A DNA stretch of 64,000 nt from Pseudomonadota bacterium (GTDB taxonomy: Bacteria; Pseudomonadota; Alphaproteobacteria; SP197): NCBI GenBank assembly GCA_039028155.1, contig JBCCIS010000012.1, positions 42,209-106,208 on the forward strand, given 5' to 3'. The notes beneath the pieces were generated by a model. It saw only the letters and a list, made by a program, of their open reading frames with translations, was not told where the DNA came from and did no database searches. The position numbers were made by a program, and so were the translations under genes. Numbering within the stretch: the first letter of the stretch is position 1; the number at the start of each line of letters is the position of its first letter. Shown piece by piece: positions 25,371 to 33,969 of the stretch.

Positions 25371-25412
25371 AAGGGCGGGATTGCCAGTGATGGCAATCCC
25401 GCCTTTTCTTTT
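25371..25412 (+). terminator. Strong Rho-independent terminator
   Basis: GGCGGGATTGCCA (25374-25386) and TGGCAATCCCGCC (25391-25403) form a perfect 13-bp stem with loop GTGA, extended by A-U pairs and followed by TTTTCTTTTT. It lies 70 bases past the small-protein gene, and there is no other plus-strand gene upstream, so it ends that short transcript. Confidence 0.92.
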
Positions 25413-25537
25413 TGGCGCCAACCTTCACCTCACCTGCCGCGTCGCCGCGCGAGGCAATTCAAAGCGCGCCTGAACTGATCTAGGCTGATCAGGTTCCACC
25501 TTCTCTCCAACACCTTGCCGTTCCGGGGGCGCTTTCG

Positions 25538-26632
25538 TTGACGGTCGAGACACCTAAAGGGCCCACCGTCATCGCTGCGCGTCTGGTCTGGTCGGCGACC
25601 CTGTTTGCGTTGGCCCTGGGAAGCCTGGGCGGCGCAGTCTTCTATCGATTGGATCTACCGCTTGCCTGGATGCTCGGCGCCATGGTCGTCGTGACCATCG
25701 CCGCCTTGGCGCGCGCGCCGGTTCATCTGCCGATCCGTCTGCGCATGGTCATGTTGGCGGTGCTCGGGGTCATGCTGGGAAGTTCGTTTTCGCCGGAAAT
25801 CCTGGATAGGGCGGGCGAGTGGGTGATCAGCCTGGCCTGTCTGGTGCCCTACCTGCTGATCGCCATCGGCTTGTGCTACGCCTATTTCCGCGCTGTCGGC
25901 GGGTACAGTCCGGTGACTGCCTTTTTCTCCGGCGTGCCCGGCGGCTTGAGCGAAATGATCTTCCTGGGGACCGCCATGGGCGGCGATACCCGCGCGATTT
26001 CCCTGGCTCATGCCGCGCGCATTCTGCTTGTTGTCTCGGTTATTCCGGTCTGGTTCCAGATCGCCGCGCCCTACGATCCCGTGCTGAGCGCACCGCCGGA
26101 CCGCACCCATCTCGCCGACCTGTCGTGGCAGGACATCCTGATCCTGACTGGCTGTGCCGTCGTCGGCATGTTTGCGGCACGCCGTCTGGGACTACCGGCG
26201 GCGCCCCTGCTCGGGCCGATGGTCTTGAGCGCCGTGGTTCATCTGGCCGGGTTGACCGGCTCGGTTCCGCCGGTCGAGGCTGTTGCCGTCGCGCAGATCG
26301 TCCTGGGCACGGCCATCGGCTGCCGCTTTGCCGGCACCGCGACGGCCACCGTTCTCAAAGCCATCGTTCTGGCGCTCGGCGCGCTCGTCATCCTGCTCAC
26401 CGTGGCCGTGTGCTTCTCGCTGGGTCTGGCCTTCGTCACGGGATTGAGCTTCGATGCACTGCTCTTGGCCTATGCGCCCGGCGGATTGGCGGAAATGACC
26501 CTGATCGCGCTCTCAAAAAACATCGATCCCGCCTTTGTCAGCGCCCATCATGTTGTCAGAATCGCGCTACTGGTTACGTTGACGCCATTTCTGGTTCGCA
26601 TGGTGCTCTCGGACGCCATAAACACCCGTTAA
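25538..26632 (+). CDS. AbrB-family (PF05145-like) integral membrane protein
   Basis: The 364-residue, very hydrophobic protein has about 10-11 transmembrane segments and two similar halves, as in the AbrB-duplication family (often misnamed ammonia monooxygenase). Repeated signatures are GGAVFYRLDLPLAWMLGAM in the first half with FFSGVPGGLSEMIFLGTAMGGD, and RRLGLPAAPLLGPMVLSAVV with AYAPGGLAEMTLIALSKN in the second half. The G-(V/A)-P-G-G-(L)-(S/A)-E-M loops are characteristic. Function in transport is presumed; no substrate is known with confidence. The start is TTG at 25538 with GGGGGCG upstream; the next in-frame ATG is inside the first helices. Confidence 0.82.
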   Translation: MTVETPKGPTVIAARLVWSATLFALALGSLGGAVFYRLDLPLAWMLGAMVVVTIAALARAPVHLPIRLRMVMLAVLGVMLGSSFSPEILDRAGEWVISLACLVPYLLIAIGLCYAYFRAVGGYSPVTAFFSGVPGGLSEMIFLGTAMGGDTRAISLAHAARILLVVSVIPVWFQIAAPYDPVLSAPPDRTHLADLSWQDILILTGCAVVGMFAARRLGLPAAPLLGPMVLSAVVHLAGLTGSVPPVEAVAVAQIVLGTAIGCRFAGTATATVLKAIVLALGALVILLTVAVCFSLGLAFVTGLSFDALLLAYAPGGLAEMTLIALSKNIDPAFVSAHHVVRIALLVTLTPFLVRMVLSDAINTR

Positions 26633-26742
26633 CCCTTTCTAAAGAGCTATTCAGCATACTGACGCCCGATCAAGGCCTTGCAGATGGCAGATTCAGGCCT
26701 TTTTGACTAAGATGCGCCGGTAGTGGCGCAAGGAGGGATCGC

Positions 26743-26946
26743 ATGACGGAACGGCTGCGCATGCGCTTGAATTGGTGGCTCTCAGAGCTGATCGCCCAGC
26801 GCTCAGGCGTGACGGCGATAGAGTACGGCTTGATCGCCGCCTCGATTGCTGTCGCTTTCATCGCCATCGTCGTGCTGGTCGGCGGCGACGTCGGCAATAT
26901 GTTCACCAGGGTCTCCGACTCTGTCAACGAGGCCGCGAGCAGCTAG
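26743..26946 (+). CDS. Flp-family type IVb pilin
   Basis: A 67-residue protein with the Flp/Fap prepilin pattern: a charged leader (MTERLRMRLNWWLSELIAQR), then SGVTAIEYGLIAASIAVAFI, where the G/E region and glutamate five after cleavage are typical, and a hydrophobic helix ending GGDVGNMF. It would be processed by a TadV-type prepilin peptidase and assembled by the Tad machine in the membrane. No tad or cpa genes lie in the window, so this is an orphan. AAGGAGGGATC precedes the ATG, an excellent ribosome site. Confidence 0.85.
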   Translation: MTERLRMRLNWWLSELIAQRSGVTAIEYGLIAASIAVAFIAIVVLVGGDVGNMFTRVSDSVNEAASS

Positions 26947-27034
26947 GTTCTTCGGTCCGTCACAGTTGTTGCGGCGGGCGTGTGTTCGTGACACAACGTC
27001 GGCGCCGCCGCCCACATCTGACGACTGTGACGGG

Positions 27035-28081
27035 ATGTCCTCTCTCGCGTCTTTTGATTCCCTACCGGCGTGTGATCGCCTTCAAACTCTCCTGGCAAAC
27101 AAAGCCCATCTGATTGCAGACGGCGCGATGGGCACGAACCTGTTCGCGCTCGGTCTGCAAACCGGCGATGCGCCAGAGCTGTGGAACGTCGATCACCCCG
27201 AACGCCTGATCGACCTGCACGGGCGTATGGTGGCTGCCGGCGCCGACATCATTCTGACCAACAGCTTCGGCGGGACCCGCCATCGGCTCAAGCTGCACGA
27301 TGCACAGGACCGTGTCAGCGAACTGAACAGCGCCGCGGCAAGGCTGGCGCGCCAGATCGCCGACGCTGCCGGTCGGCCGGTGCTGGTCGCCGGCTCCATG
27401 GGTCCCACCGGCGAAATCATGGAGCCGATTGGTGAGCTTTCCGCAGACGATGCCGTCGCTGCGTTTCGCGACCAGGCCGAGGCGCTTGCCGCCGGCGGTG
27501 TCGACGTTATCTGGATCGAAACCATGTCGTCGCGCGAGGAGGCTGAAGCCGCGATCAAGGGCAGCCTTGGCACCGGTCTGCCGATCATCTGCACGATGAC
27601 CTTTGATACCAATGGCCGCACCATGATGGGCGTGACGCCGGAGGCGGCCATCGAGTTCTATCGCGACCATGAGCCTGGACTGGCGGCATGCGGCGCCAAT
27701 TGCGGCAACGGGTTTGGCGAGCTTATCGCCGCGGTGACCGGTATGCATCGGGCCGGCACCAGCAACGATCCGGTGCTGGTCGCCAAGGGCAATTGCGGCA
27801 TCCCGGAATTCGTCGACGGCGAGATCCGGTATTCCGGGACCCCGGACGTGATGAAGACCTATGCCCGGATGGCCGCCGACGCGGGCGCGCGGATCATCGG
27901 CGGTTGCTGCGGCTCGACACCCGATCATGTGCGCGCCATGGTCGAGGCGCTGGAGGGTTACGTACCCGGCGAGCCGCCCAGCCTCGATGGCATCCGTGAC
28001 ACCTTGGGCCTGAACCGTGCGGCCGGCGTCGACGACGGCGAGCGTCCCGCGCGGGCGCGCCGCAGCCGGCGCCGAAGCTAG
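27035..28081 (+). CDS. Homocysteine S-methyltransferase family (betaine-homocysteine methyltransferase-like)
   Basis: The 348-residue protein has the Hcy-binding zinc methyltransferase fold. LIADGAMGTNLFALGL is at residues 26-41, NSFGGTRHRL near 76-85, and the zinc ligands are C223 (GANCGNG) and C291-C292 (IIGGCCGST). The barrel residues MGPTGEIMEPIG sit at 122-133. It transfers a methyl group from a donor (betaine or S-methylmethionine-type) to homocysteine to form methionine. The start at 27035 is where the family begins; a longer reading is unlikely. Since an MttB-like gene is in the same window, methyl donors could be quaternary amines, but the two are 11 kb apart. Confidence 0.87.
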   Translation: MSSLASFDSLPACDRLQTLLANKAHLIADGAMGTNLFALGLQTGDAPELWNVDHPERLIDLHGRMVAAGADIILTNSFGGTRHRLKLHDAQDRVSELNSAAARLARQIADAAGRPVLVAGSMGPTGEIMEPIGELSADDAVAAFRDQAEALAAGGVDVIWIETMSSREEAEAAIKGSLGTGLPIICTMTFDTNGRTMMGVTPEAAIEFYRDHEPGLAACGANCGNGFGELIAAVTGMHRAGTSNDPVLVAKGNCGIPEFVDGEIRYSGTPDVMKTYARMAADAGARIIGGCCGSTPDHVRAMVEALEGYVPGEPPSLDGIRDTLGLNRAAGVDDGERPARARRSRRRS

Positions 28082-28219
28082 CCGAAAACCCCGCAAGAGG
28101 CGGTTCTGTCACTCCTCCTTTTGCACCGCAACCTGCCCGGAAGTGACGCCACAGGCCCCTTGCAGGCAGCCTGACAACGAACTATTGTGCGCTGCACAAG
28201 ACACTATGGAGCCTGATCG

Positions 28220-28681
28220 ATGGATCAAGCGGTGACGGACCATTTCAACGACTACTATGTCGGCCAGACTGAGAGCTACGCGCGGACGATTTCGGAGACC
28301 GACATCGTCCTGTTCTCCGGCGTTTCCGGTGACGACAACCCGGTCCACCTGAACGAAATCTACGCGGCGGAGTCCTTCTTCAAGGGCCGTATCGCGCACG
28401 GCATGCTGACCGCCAGCTACATTTCGACGGTCATTGGCACCAAGCTGCCGGGACCCGGCACCATCTACCTGGGCCAGAACCTGACGTTCTGGGCTCCGGT
28501 CCGCGCCGGCGACACGGTGACCGCGACGGTGACGATTAAGGCGATCGACCCCGAAAAGCGGCGGCTGACCCTGACGACCAACTGCACGGTCGGCGATGAG
28601 ACCGTCATCGAAGGCGAGGCGCTGGTCATGCTGCCGCTGCCTGAAGACGCCAAGGCGACGGAGAAGGGCGCCCCCGCCTGA
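28220..28681 (+). CDS. MaoC-like (R)-specific enoyl-CoA hydratase
   Basis: A 153-residue single hotdog-domain MaoC protein. The hydratase motif ISETDIVLFSGVSGDDNPVH (residues about 24-43) carries the catalytic D and H, followed by FFKGRIAHGMLTASYIST and YLGQNLTFWAPVRAGDTVTATV. It adds water to trans-2-enoyl-CoA to give (R)-3-hydroxyacyl-CoA, supporting fatty acid or polyhydroxyalkanoate metabolism. The next gene (ribF) starts 49 bases downstream, an association common in this class. Length fits PhaJ. Confidence 0.87.
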   Translation: MDQAVTDHFNDYYVGQTESYARTISETDIVLFSGVSGDDNPVHLNEIYAAESFFKGRIAHGMLTASYISTVIGTKLPGPGTIYLGQNLTFWAPVRAGDTVTATVTIKAIDPEKRRLTLTTNCTVGDETVIEGEALVMLPLPEDAKATEKGAPA

Positions 28682-28730
28682 CCGACCGAGCCGGTTGTGT
28701 CCCCGGCGCCATGCGGTTAGGACAGGCGCC

Positions 28731-29732
28731 ATGATCATTCAGCATGAGATCGAGGCGACGCCTGACGCGTTGCGCGGTGGTGTCTTCGCGCTCGGCAATT
28801 TTGACGGTGTACATCGTGGCCATCGCGCGGTTATCGACGCGGCCGGCGCATTGGCCCGCGCTGAGGACAGGCCCTGGGGCGTCATCACCTTCGAACCGCA
28901 CCCGCGCGAGTTCTTTCAGGCCTCTTCGGTGCCGTTTCGGCTGACGCCGTTCCGCCAGAAGGCGCGGTTGCTGAACAACCTGGGCATTGATGTCTTGGTC
29001 AACCTGCCCTTCGCCGGCGACATGGCCGGGCGCACCGCCCAGGATTTCGTGATGGATGTCCTGGTCGACGGTCTGGGCTTGGCGCATGTCGTGACCGGAC
29101 CGGGCTTTGTTTTCGGCAAGGGGCGGCGCGGCAACGGCTATGTGCTCGGCCACATGGCGAGCATGGAAGGGTTCGGCTACACCGAGATCGAGACCTACCT
29201 GGACCAGAGTAAGAAGGTCTCGTCGACGGAGATCCGGGTCCTGTTGCGGCGTGGCCAGGTCGACCGGGCCAACGCCCTGCTCGGCCATCTGTGGGAGTTC
29301 GAGGGCCGCGTCGAGCCGGGCGAAAAGCGCGGCCGCACCATGGGTTTTCCGACCGCCAATCTGCCGCTCGACGGGCGCCTGCATCCGGGGCCGGGCATCT
29401 ATGCCGTGCGTGCCGGATTGGCCGAAACCGGCGCGGAGGGCTGGGACAGCGGCACCACCTGGTATGACGGCGCCGCTTACATCGGCACGCGGCCGACCTT
29501 CGACGGCAAGACCGTCGTTCTGGAGACCTATCTCTTCGACTTCGACGGCGATCTCTATGACCAGCGCCTGCGCGTTGCCTTTGTCGAGAGGGTCAGGAAG
29601 GACATGACGTTTACCGGCATGGACGACCTGGCGCGTCAGATGGAAGACGACTGCAACCGCGCCCGGGACATCTTGGCGGGGGTCCAGGGCGGGTCGCCGG
29701 AGTCCGCCGGCCTGCCTGTGGGTGTGGCTTGA
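28731..29732 (+). CDS. ribF: Bifunctional riboflavin kinase/FAD synthetase
   Basis: The 333-residue protein makes FMN from riboflavin and FAD from FMN. The N-terminal nucleotidyltransferase domain has GNFDGVHRGHR (residues about 24-34, the H-x-G-H signature), FEPHPREFF and the segment SKKVSSTEIRVLLRRG. The C-terminal flavokinase domain has GRTMGFPTANLPLDGRLHPG and SYIGTRPTF-type PTFDGKTVVLETYLFDFDGDLY. It is complete, with the start at ATG 28731. It lies between maoC and ileS in the order common in alphaproteobacteria. Confidence 0.93.
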   Translation: MIIQHEIEATPDALRGGVFALGNFDGVHRGHRAVIDAAGALARAEDRPWGVITFEPHPREFFQASSVPFRLTPFRQKARLLNNLGIDVLVNLPFAGDMAGRTAQDFVMDVLVDGLGLAHVVTGPGFVFGKGRRGNGYVLGHMASMEGFGYTEIETYLDQSKKVSSTEIRVLLRRGQVDRANALLGHLWEFEGRVEPGEKRGRTMGFPTANLPLDGRLHPGPGIYAVRAGLAETGAEGWDSGTTWYDGAAYIGTRPTFDGKTVVLETYLFDFDGDLYDQRLRVAFVERVRKDMTFTGMDDLARQMEDDCNRARDILAGVQGGSPESAGLPVGVA

Positions 29733-29819
29733 TGCGCCTCGACTTGCCCCTTGGGGGCTGGTAAAACCCGCGCCATGCCGGCCAAACATTTCATAATGGG
29801 GTGCGCGCCTTTGGCCCTA

Positions 29820-29956
29820 GAGCGGATCATGGTTAGATGGAACCGCGTGACGGTTCCATCTAACCATGTGAATCCGCTCTCTATCCATGAGTAGAGCAGA
29901 TTCACCTGTCTTGATGTCATCGCGAAGCGATTCCATCAAAACAGGATCTGCTCTAG
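29820..29956. repeat. Composite two-hairpin palindromic repeat, copy A (best preserved)
   Basis: Hairpin 1 (29820-29880): outer arms AGAGCGGAT/ATCCGCTCT enclose ATGGTTAGATGGAACCG and its perfect 17-base complement around loop CGTGA. Hairpin 2 (29893-29956): arms AGAGCAGAT/ATCTGCTCT enclose CCTGTCTTGATG and CATCAAAACAGG (one G-U-type mismatch) and TCGC-GAA-GCGA, ending CTAG. It sits between ribF and ileS and could act as a terminator or processing element on RNA. Relatives lie at 14161-14285, 18251-18287 and 61960-62096. Confidence 0.88.
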
Positions 29957-30048
29957 AGCCCGCGCGAATTATCGGCCCGGTCCTGATCTAAGGGCCGGGA
30001 TACCGTCCGTTTCCCCGTTCGAAAGTTTTCCGACAAAGGTTGCGTGTC

Positions 30049-32898
30049 ATGACTGCCGACTACAAGTCGACGCTGTTTCTGCCAAAAACTGAGTTTCCCA
30101 TGAAGGCCGGCCTGCCCAAGCGGGAGCCGGAACTTCTGGAACGCTGGCAGGCGATGGATCTCTACCGCGTGCTGCGCGAGGACTCTAAAGGCCGCGAGAA
30201 GTTCATCCTCCACGACGGTCCGCCCTATGCGAACGGCCATTTGCATATCGGCCACGCGCTCAACAAGATCCTAAAAGATGTCATCAACCGATCCCAACAG
30301 ATGCTGGGCAAGGACGCCAACTACGTGCCCGGCTGGGACTGTCACGGCCTTCCGATCGAGTGGAAGATCGAGGAACAGTACCGCGCCGCCGGCAAGGATA
30401 AGGACGAGGTGCCGATCGTCGAATTCCGCCGCGAGTGCCGCGACTTCGCCGAGCACTGGATCGGCGTGCAGTCCGATGAGTTCCAGCGCCTCGGCGTGAT
30501 CGGCGACTGGAAGCGGCCCTATACGACCATGAGCTACGACGCCGAGGCGCAGATCGTGCGCGAGCTCGGCAAGTTCATCATGGATGGCTCGCTCTATCGT
30601 GGCTCGAAGCCGGTCATGTGGTCGTGCGTCGAAAAGACCGCGCTTGCCGAGGCCGAGGTCGAGTACGACGACCACAAGTCGACGACCATCGACCTGGCCT
30701 TTCCGGTCATCAAAGCTTCGGCGCCTGAACTGGAAAACGCAGCAATCGTCATCTGGACGACGACGCCATGGACCATCCCAGGTAACCGCGCGATCGCCTA
30801 TGGCGCGTCGATGGACTACCGCGTGGTCGAGGTGGGAGAGGTGACCGAAAAGTCGGGCGCCAAGCCGGGTGACCGTCTGGTCTTCGTCGCCGAACTGATG
30901 GAAGACGCACTGAAGCGATGCGGGGTAACGAGCCATCAGGAACTCGCCGAACTCAAGGGCGCGGATCTCGCGGGCACCGTGACATCCCATCCGCTGCGCG
31001 GTCAGGGCTATGACTTCGATGTACCGCTGCTGGCCGGCGGTCACGTGACCACCGAACAGGGCACCGGTTTTGTCCATATCGCGCCGGGCCACGGCGCCGA
31101 CGACTGGGTGCTGGGCATCGAAAACGGCATCGAGGTGCCGTTCACGGTCGGCGAGGACGGTGCCTACTACGACAATGTCCCGCTGTTCGCCGGCAAACGC
31201 GTGTTGACCACTGACGGCAAGGAAGGTGACGCCAACAGTGCGGTGGTCAAGGCGCTTGCCGAGAGCGGCCATCTGCTCGGTGTCGGTCGGCTGGTGCACA
31301 GCTACCCACATTCCTGGCGATCCAAGGCGCCGCTTATCTTCCGCAACACGCCTCAGTGGTTCGTGTCGATGGAAACGACGGGGCTGCGGGAGACCGCGCT
31401 GGCGGCGATCGATGCGACGCGCTGGGTGCCGGCATCAGGCCAAGATCGGATCCGCGGCATGATCGAGGAGCGGCCCGACTGGGTCCTGAGCCGCCAGCGC
31501 GCCTGGGGCGTGCCGATCACGGTCTTTGTCCATAAGGAAAGTGGTGAGGTCCTGCGCGACCAGCAGATCATCGACCGTATCGCCGACGCCGTCGCCGAGG
31601 AGGGCGCGGATGCCTGGTTCGCCGGCGATCCCCAGCGTTTCCTGGGTAACGACCATAAGGCCGAAGACTACGAGAAGGTCGACGACATTCTCGACGTCTG
31701 GTTCGATTCAGGATCGACCCATGCGTTCGTGCTGGAGCAGCGCGAGGATCTCGCATGGCCGGCGTCACTCTATCTGGAGGGGTCCGACCAGCATCGCGGC
31801 TGGTTTCACTCCTCGCTCCTAGAGAGCTGTGGCACGCGAGGGCGCGCGCCCTATGATGCCGTCCTGACCCATGGCTTCGTCATGGACGGCGAGGGCCGCA
31901 AGATGTCGAAGTCGCTCGGCAACGTGGTCGCGCCGCAAAAGGTCATCGAGCAGTACGGCGCCGACATCCTGCGCATCTGGGTGGTCAGCGCCGACTATTC
32001 CGAGGACCTGCGGATCAGCGGTGAAATCCTGAAGTACCAGGCCGACAGCTATCGTCGGCTCAGGAACACCTTGCGCTTCCTGCTTGGCAATCTCGACGGC
32101 TTCGATCCAAGCGAGCGGCTGGAGCCCGACGAGATGCCGGAGCTCGAGCGTTGGGTCCTGCACCGCCTGGTCGAGCTGGATAGGGTCGTGCGCGATGCCT
32201 GCGACAACTTCGATTTCCATGAGCTTTTTGTCGCCGTGCACAACTTCTGTGCGACCGACCTCTCAGCCTTCTACTTTGATATCCGCAAGGACGCGCTCTA
32301 CTGCGACCGTGCGGACTCGACGCGCCGGCGCGCGGCGCGCACGGTACTAGACGTTCTGTTCAATTGCCTGACCGCCTGGTTGGCACCGATCCTCTGCTTT
32401 ACCACCGAGGAAGCATGGCTGACGCGTTTCCCGGGCGAAGGCGAGAGCGTTCACCGGCGCGTTTTCCCCGACGTGTTGGAAACGTGGCGTGACGATGCGC
32501 TGGCCAAGAAATGGCAGCGCGTGCGCCGCCTGCGCCGGGTGGTGACCGGCGCGTTGGAGGTCGAACGGCGCGAGAAGCGCATTGGTGCCAGCCTGCAGGC
32601 CCATCCCAAGGTCTATGCGACCGCCGAGGACATTGCCGCGCTGGACGGCCTTGATCTCGCCGAAATTGCGATCACATCATCAGCGACCTTGATTGAGGGT
32701 GCGGCGCCGGATGATGCCTTCCGTCTGGACGATGTCGCCGATATCGGCGTGGTGCCCGGTTTCGCGGACGGCCAAAAGTGCGAGCGCTGCTGGATGGTTC
32801 TGGATGACGTCGGGATTGACCCCATCTATCCAGAGCTTTGCGCACGCTGCGCCGATGCGGTGGCGTCGGTCGCCCACGTGGTCGAAGTAAGCGGCTAA
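30049..32898 (+). CDS. ileS: Isoleucyl-tRNA synthetase
   Basis: The 949-residue class I synthetase charges tRNA-Ile. The HIGH motif is H66-I-G-H69 (DGPPYANGHLHIGHAL), the editing CP1 domain is between roughly 200 and 400 (WTTTPWTIPGNRAI and GTGFVHIAPGHGADDW), and the KMSKS loop is GRKMSKSLGN near 617-621. The C-terminal zinc finger is C-x2-C (CERCWM) ... C-x2-C (CARCAD). The ATG at 30049, with AAAGG 9 bases upstream, is preferred over TTG at 30040. ileS is followed by lspA with a 5-base gap, forming the usual operon. Confidence 0.97.
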   Translation: MTADYKSTLFLPKTEFPMKAGLPKREPELLERWQAMDLYRVLREDSKGREKFILHDGPPYANGHLHIGHALNKILKDVINRSQQMLGKDANYVPGWDCHGLPIEWKIEEQYRAAGKDKDEVPIVEFRRECRDFAEHWIGVQSDEFQRLGVIGDWKRPYTTMSYDAEAQIVRELGKFIMDGSLYRGSKPVMWSCVEKTALAEAEVEYDDHKSTTIDLAFPVIKASAPELENAAIVIWTTTPWTIPGNRAIAYGASMDYRVVEVGEVTEKSGAKPGDRLVFVAELMEDALKRCGVTSHQELAELKGADLAGTVTSHPLRGQGYDFDVPLLAGGHVTTEQGTGFVHIAPGHGADDWVLGIENGIEVPFTVGEDGAYYDNVPLFAGKRVLTTDGKEGDANSAVVKALAESGHLLGVGRLVHSYPHSWRSKAPLIFRNTPQWFVSMETTGLRETALAAIDATRWVPASGQDRIRGMIEERPDWVLSRQRAWGVPITVFVHKESGEVLRDQQIIDRIADAVAEEGADAWFAGDPQRFLGNDHKAEDYEKVDDILDVWFDSGSTHAFVLEQREDLAWPASLYLEGSDQHRGWFHSSLLESCGTRGRAPYDAVLTHGFVMDGEGRKMSKSLGNVVAPQKVIEQYGADILRIWVVSADYSEDLRISGEILKYQADSYRRLRNTLRFLLGNLDGFDPSERLEPDEMPELERWVLHRLVELDRVVRDACDNFDFHELFVAVHNFCATDLSAFYFDIRKDALYCDRADSTRRRAARTVLDVLFNCLTAWLAPILCFTTEEAWLTRFPGEGESVHRRVFPDVLETWRDDALAKKWQRVRRLRRVVTGALEVERREKRIGASLQAHPKVYATAEDIAALDGLDLAEIAITSSATLIEGAAPDDAFRLDDVADIGVVPGFADGQKCERCWMVLDDVGIDPIYPELCARCADAVASVAHVVEVSG

Positions 32899-32903
32899 GC
32901 ATC

Positions 32904-33386
32904 ATGCTGCGCTTGGCGCTTGTGATTGCCGCCGTGGTCCTGGTTCTGGATCAGATCTCCAAGGTCTGGCTGCTCGGTGTCATGGAAGCCAATGCCTATC
33001 TGCCGATCGAAATCACCGGATTCTTCAATCTGGTGATGGTGTGGAACGAAGGGGTCAGCTTCGGCATGCTGGACGTGGGTACGGACATGATGCGCTGGAT
33101 CCTGATGGCCTTCGCCCTTGGCGTCGCCGTCGCGCTCTTGGTCTGGGCGCATCGGGCCGGGGGAAAGGTGCTGACCGTCGGAATCGGCCTGATTGCCGGT
33201 GGCGCCGTCGGCAACGCGCTGGACCGCTTGTTCTACGGCGCCGTTGCCGACTTCTTTGACGTCCACGTCAGTGGTTATCATTGGCCGGCCTTCAATATTG
33301 CCGATTCTGCGATTACAATCGGCGTTGTGCTTCTTCTCTACGATACGCTGTTCAATCGCCGTCCCGACCCGAAGGTGTCTGCATGA
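32904..33386 (+). CDS. lspA: Lipoprotein signal peptidase (signal peptidase II)
   Basis: The 160-residue inner-membrane aspartic protease cleaves prolipoprotein signal peptides. It has four transmembrane segments and the signatures VLDQISKVWLL (N-terminal), FFNLVMVWNEGVSFGM, GGAVGNALDRLFYGAVADFFD (first catalytic Asp in the N-x-x-D motif) and FNIADSAITIGVVLL (second catalytic Asp). The start at 32904 directly follows ileS. Its stop overlaps the ATG of the first DUF3035 lipoprotein, which it presumably helps to mature. Confidence 0.95.
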   Translation: MLRLALVIAAVVLVLDQISKVWLLGVMEANAYLPIEITGFFNLVMVWNEGVSFGMLDVGTDMMRWILMAFALGVAVALLVWAHRAGGKVLTVGIGLIAGGAVGNALDRLFYGAVADFFDVHVSGYHWPAFNIADSAITIGVVLLLYDTLFNRRPDPKVSA

Positions 33387-33967
33387 GAATTGCCCCGGCC
33401 ATGACGCTCAGACGTTCATTTACGCTGGTTTCGATTGTATTGCTGACCGGCGCGGTGACCGCCTGCGAGCAGGCGCGGCAGTCGCTGGGCTTGGGCAAGA
33501 ACCCGCCGGACGAGTTCAAGATCGTGTCGCGCGCACCGTTGGTCGTGCCGGAGACATTCGCCTTGCCGTCGCCCAGCCCGGGGAAGACGCGGCCCCAGGA
33601 ACTGCAGCCGCAAGAGGATGCGCAGGCGGCGTTGTTTGGTCGCCCACTCGGTACCGGTGAACAGCCCACATACTCGGCGGGCGAACAGTCGGTCTTGGTC
33701 GCCGCCCAAACCGATGACGACGTCGAAGACATCCGCGATACCATTGATCGCGAGTACGCCGAACTCTATGCGGAAGAAAATGACTGGGTCGATGACGTCT
33801 TGTTCTGGAAGGACGAAGAAGATCCAACCGCGCTTCTGATCGATCCCGACCGCGAGGCCGACCGCCTGCAGAGCAACGCGGCGCTTGGCGTACCCGCCAA
33901 TGAAGGCGAATTTGAAGGCGTCGTTGTCGAGCCGCGCGAGAAGGCCATTCTTGAGGACATCTTCTAG
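33383..33967 (+). CDS. DUF3035 lipoprotein (BamF-like)
   Basis: A 194-residue lipoprotein: a signal helix and the lipobox LTGAVTAC with lipidated C28. The DUF3035 motif follows as KNPPDEFKIVSRAPLVVPET (about 37-56) with F-A-L-P-S-P. In alphaproteobacteria this family has been described as an accessory BAM (outer-membrane protein assembly) lipoprotein, BamF; I recall this link with moderate certainty. The rest is acidic and low in hydrophobicity (AEENDWVDDVLFWKDEED), ending REKAILEDIF. Four-base overlap with lspA fixes the start. Confidence 0.82.
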   Translation: MRIAPAMTLRRSFTLVSIVLLTGAVTACEQARQSLGLGKNPPDEFKIVSRAPLVVPETFALPSPSPGKTRPQELQPQEDAQAALFGRPLGTGEQPTYSAGEQSVLVAAQTDDDVEDIRDTIDREYAELYAEENDWVDDVLFWKDEEDPTALLIDPDREADRLQSNAALGVPANEGEFEGVVVEPREKAILEDIF

Positions 33968-33969
33968 GT

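Noticed and set aside
29820..29956. tRNA or small RNA gene between ribF and ileS
   Set aside because: The fold is two long linear hairpins, with no cloverleaf or T-loop, and copies recur elsewhere, so it is a repeat.
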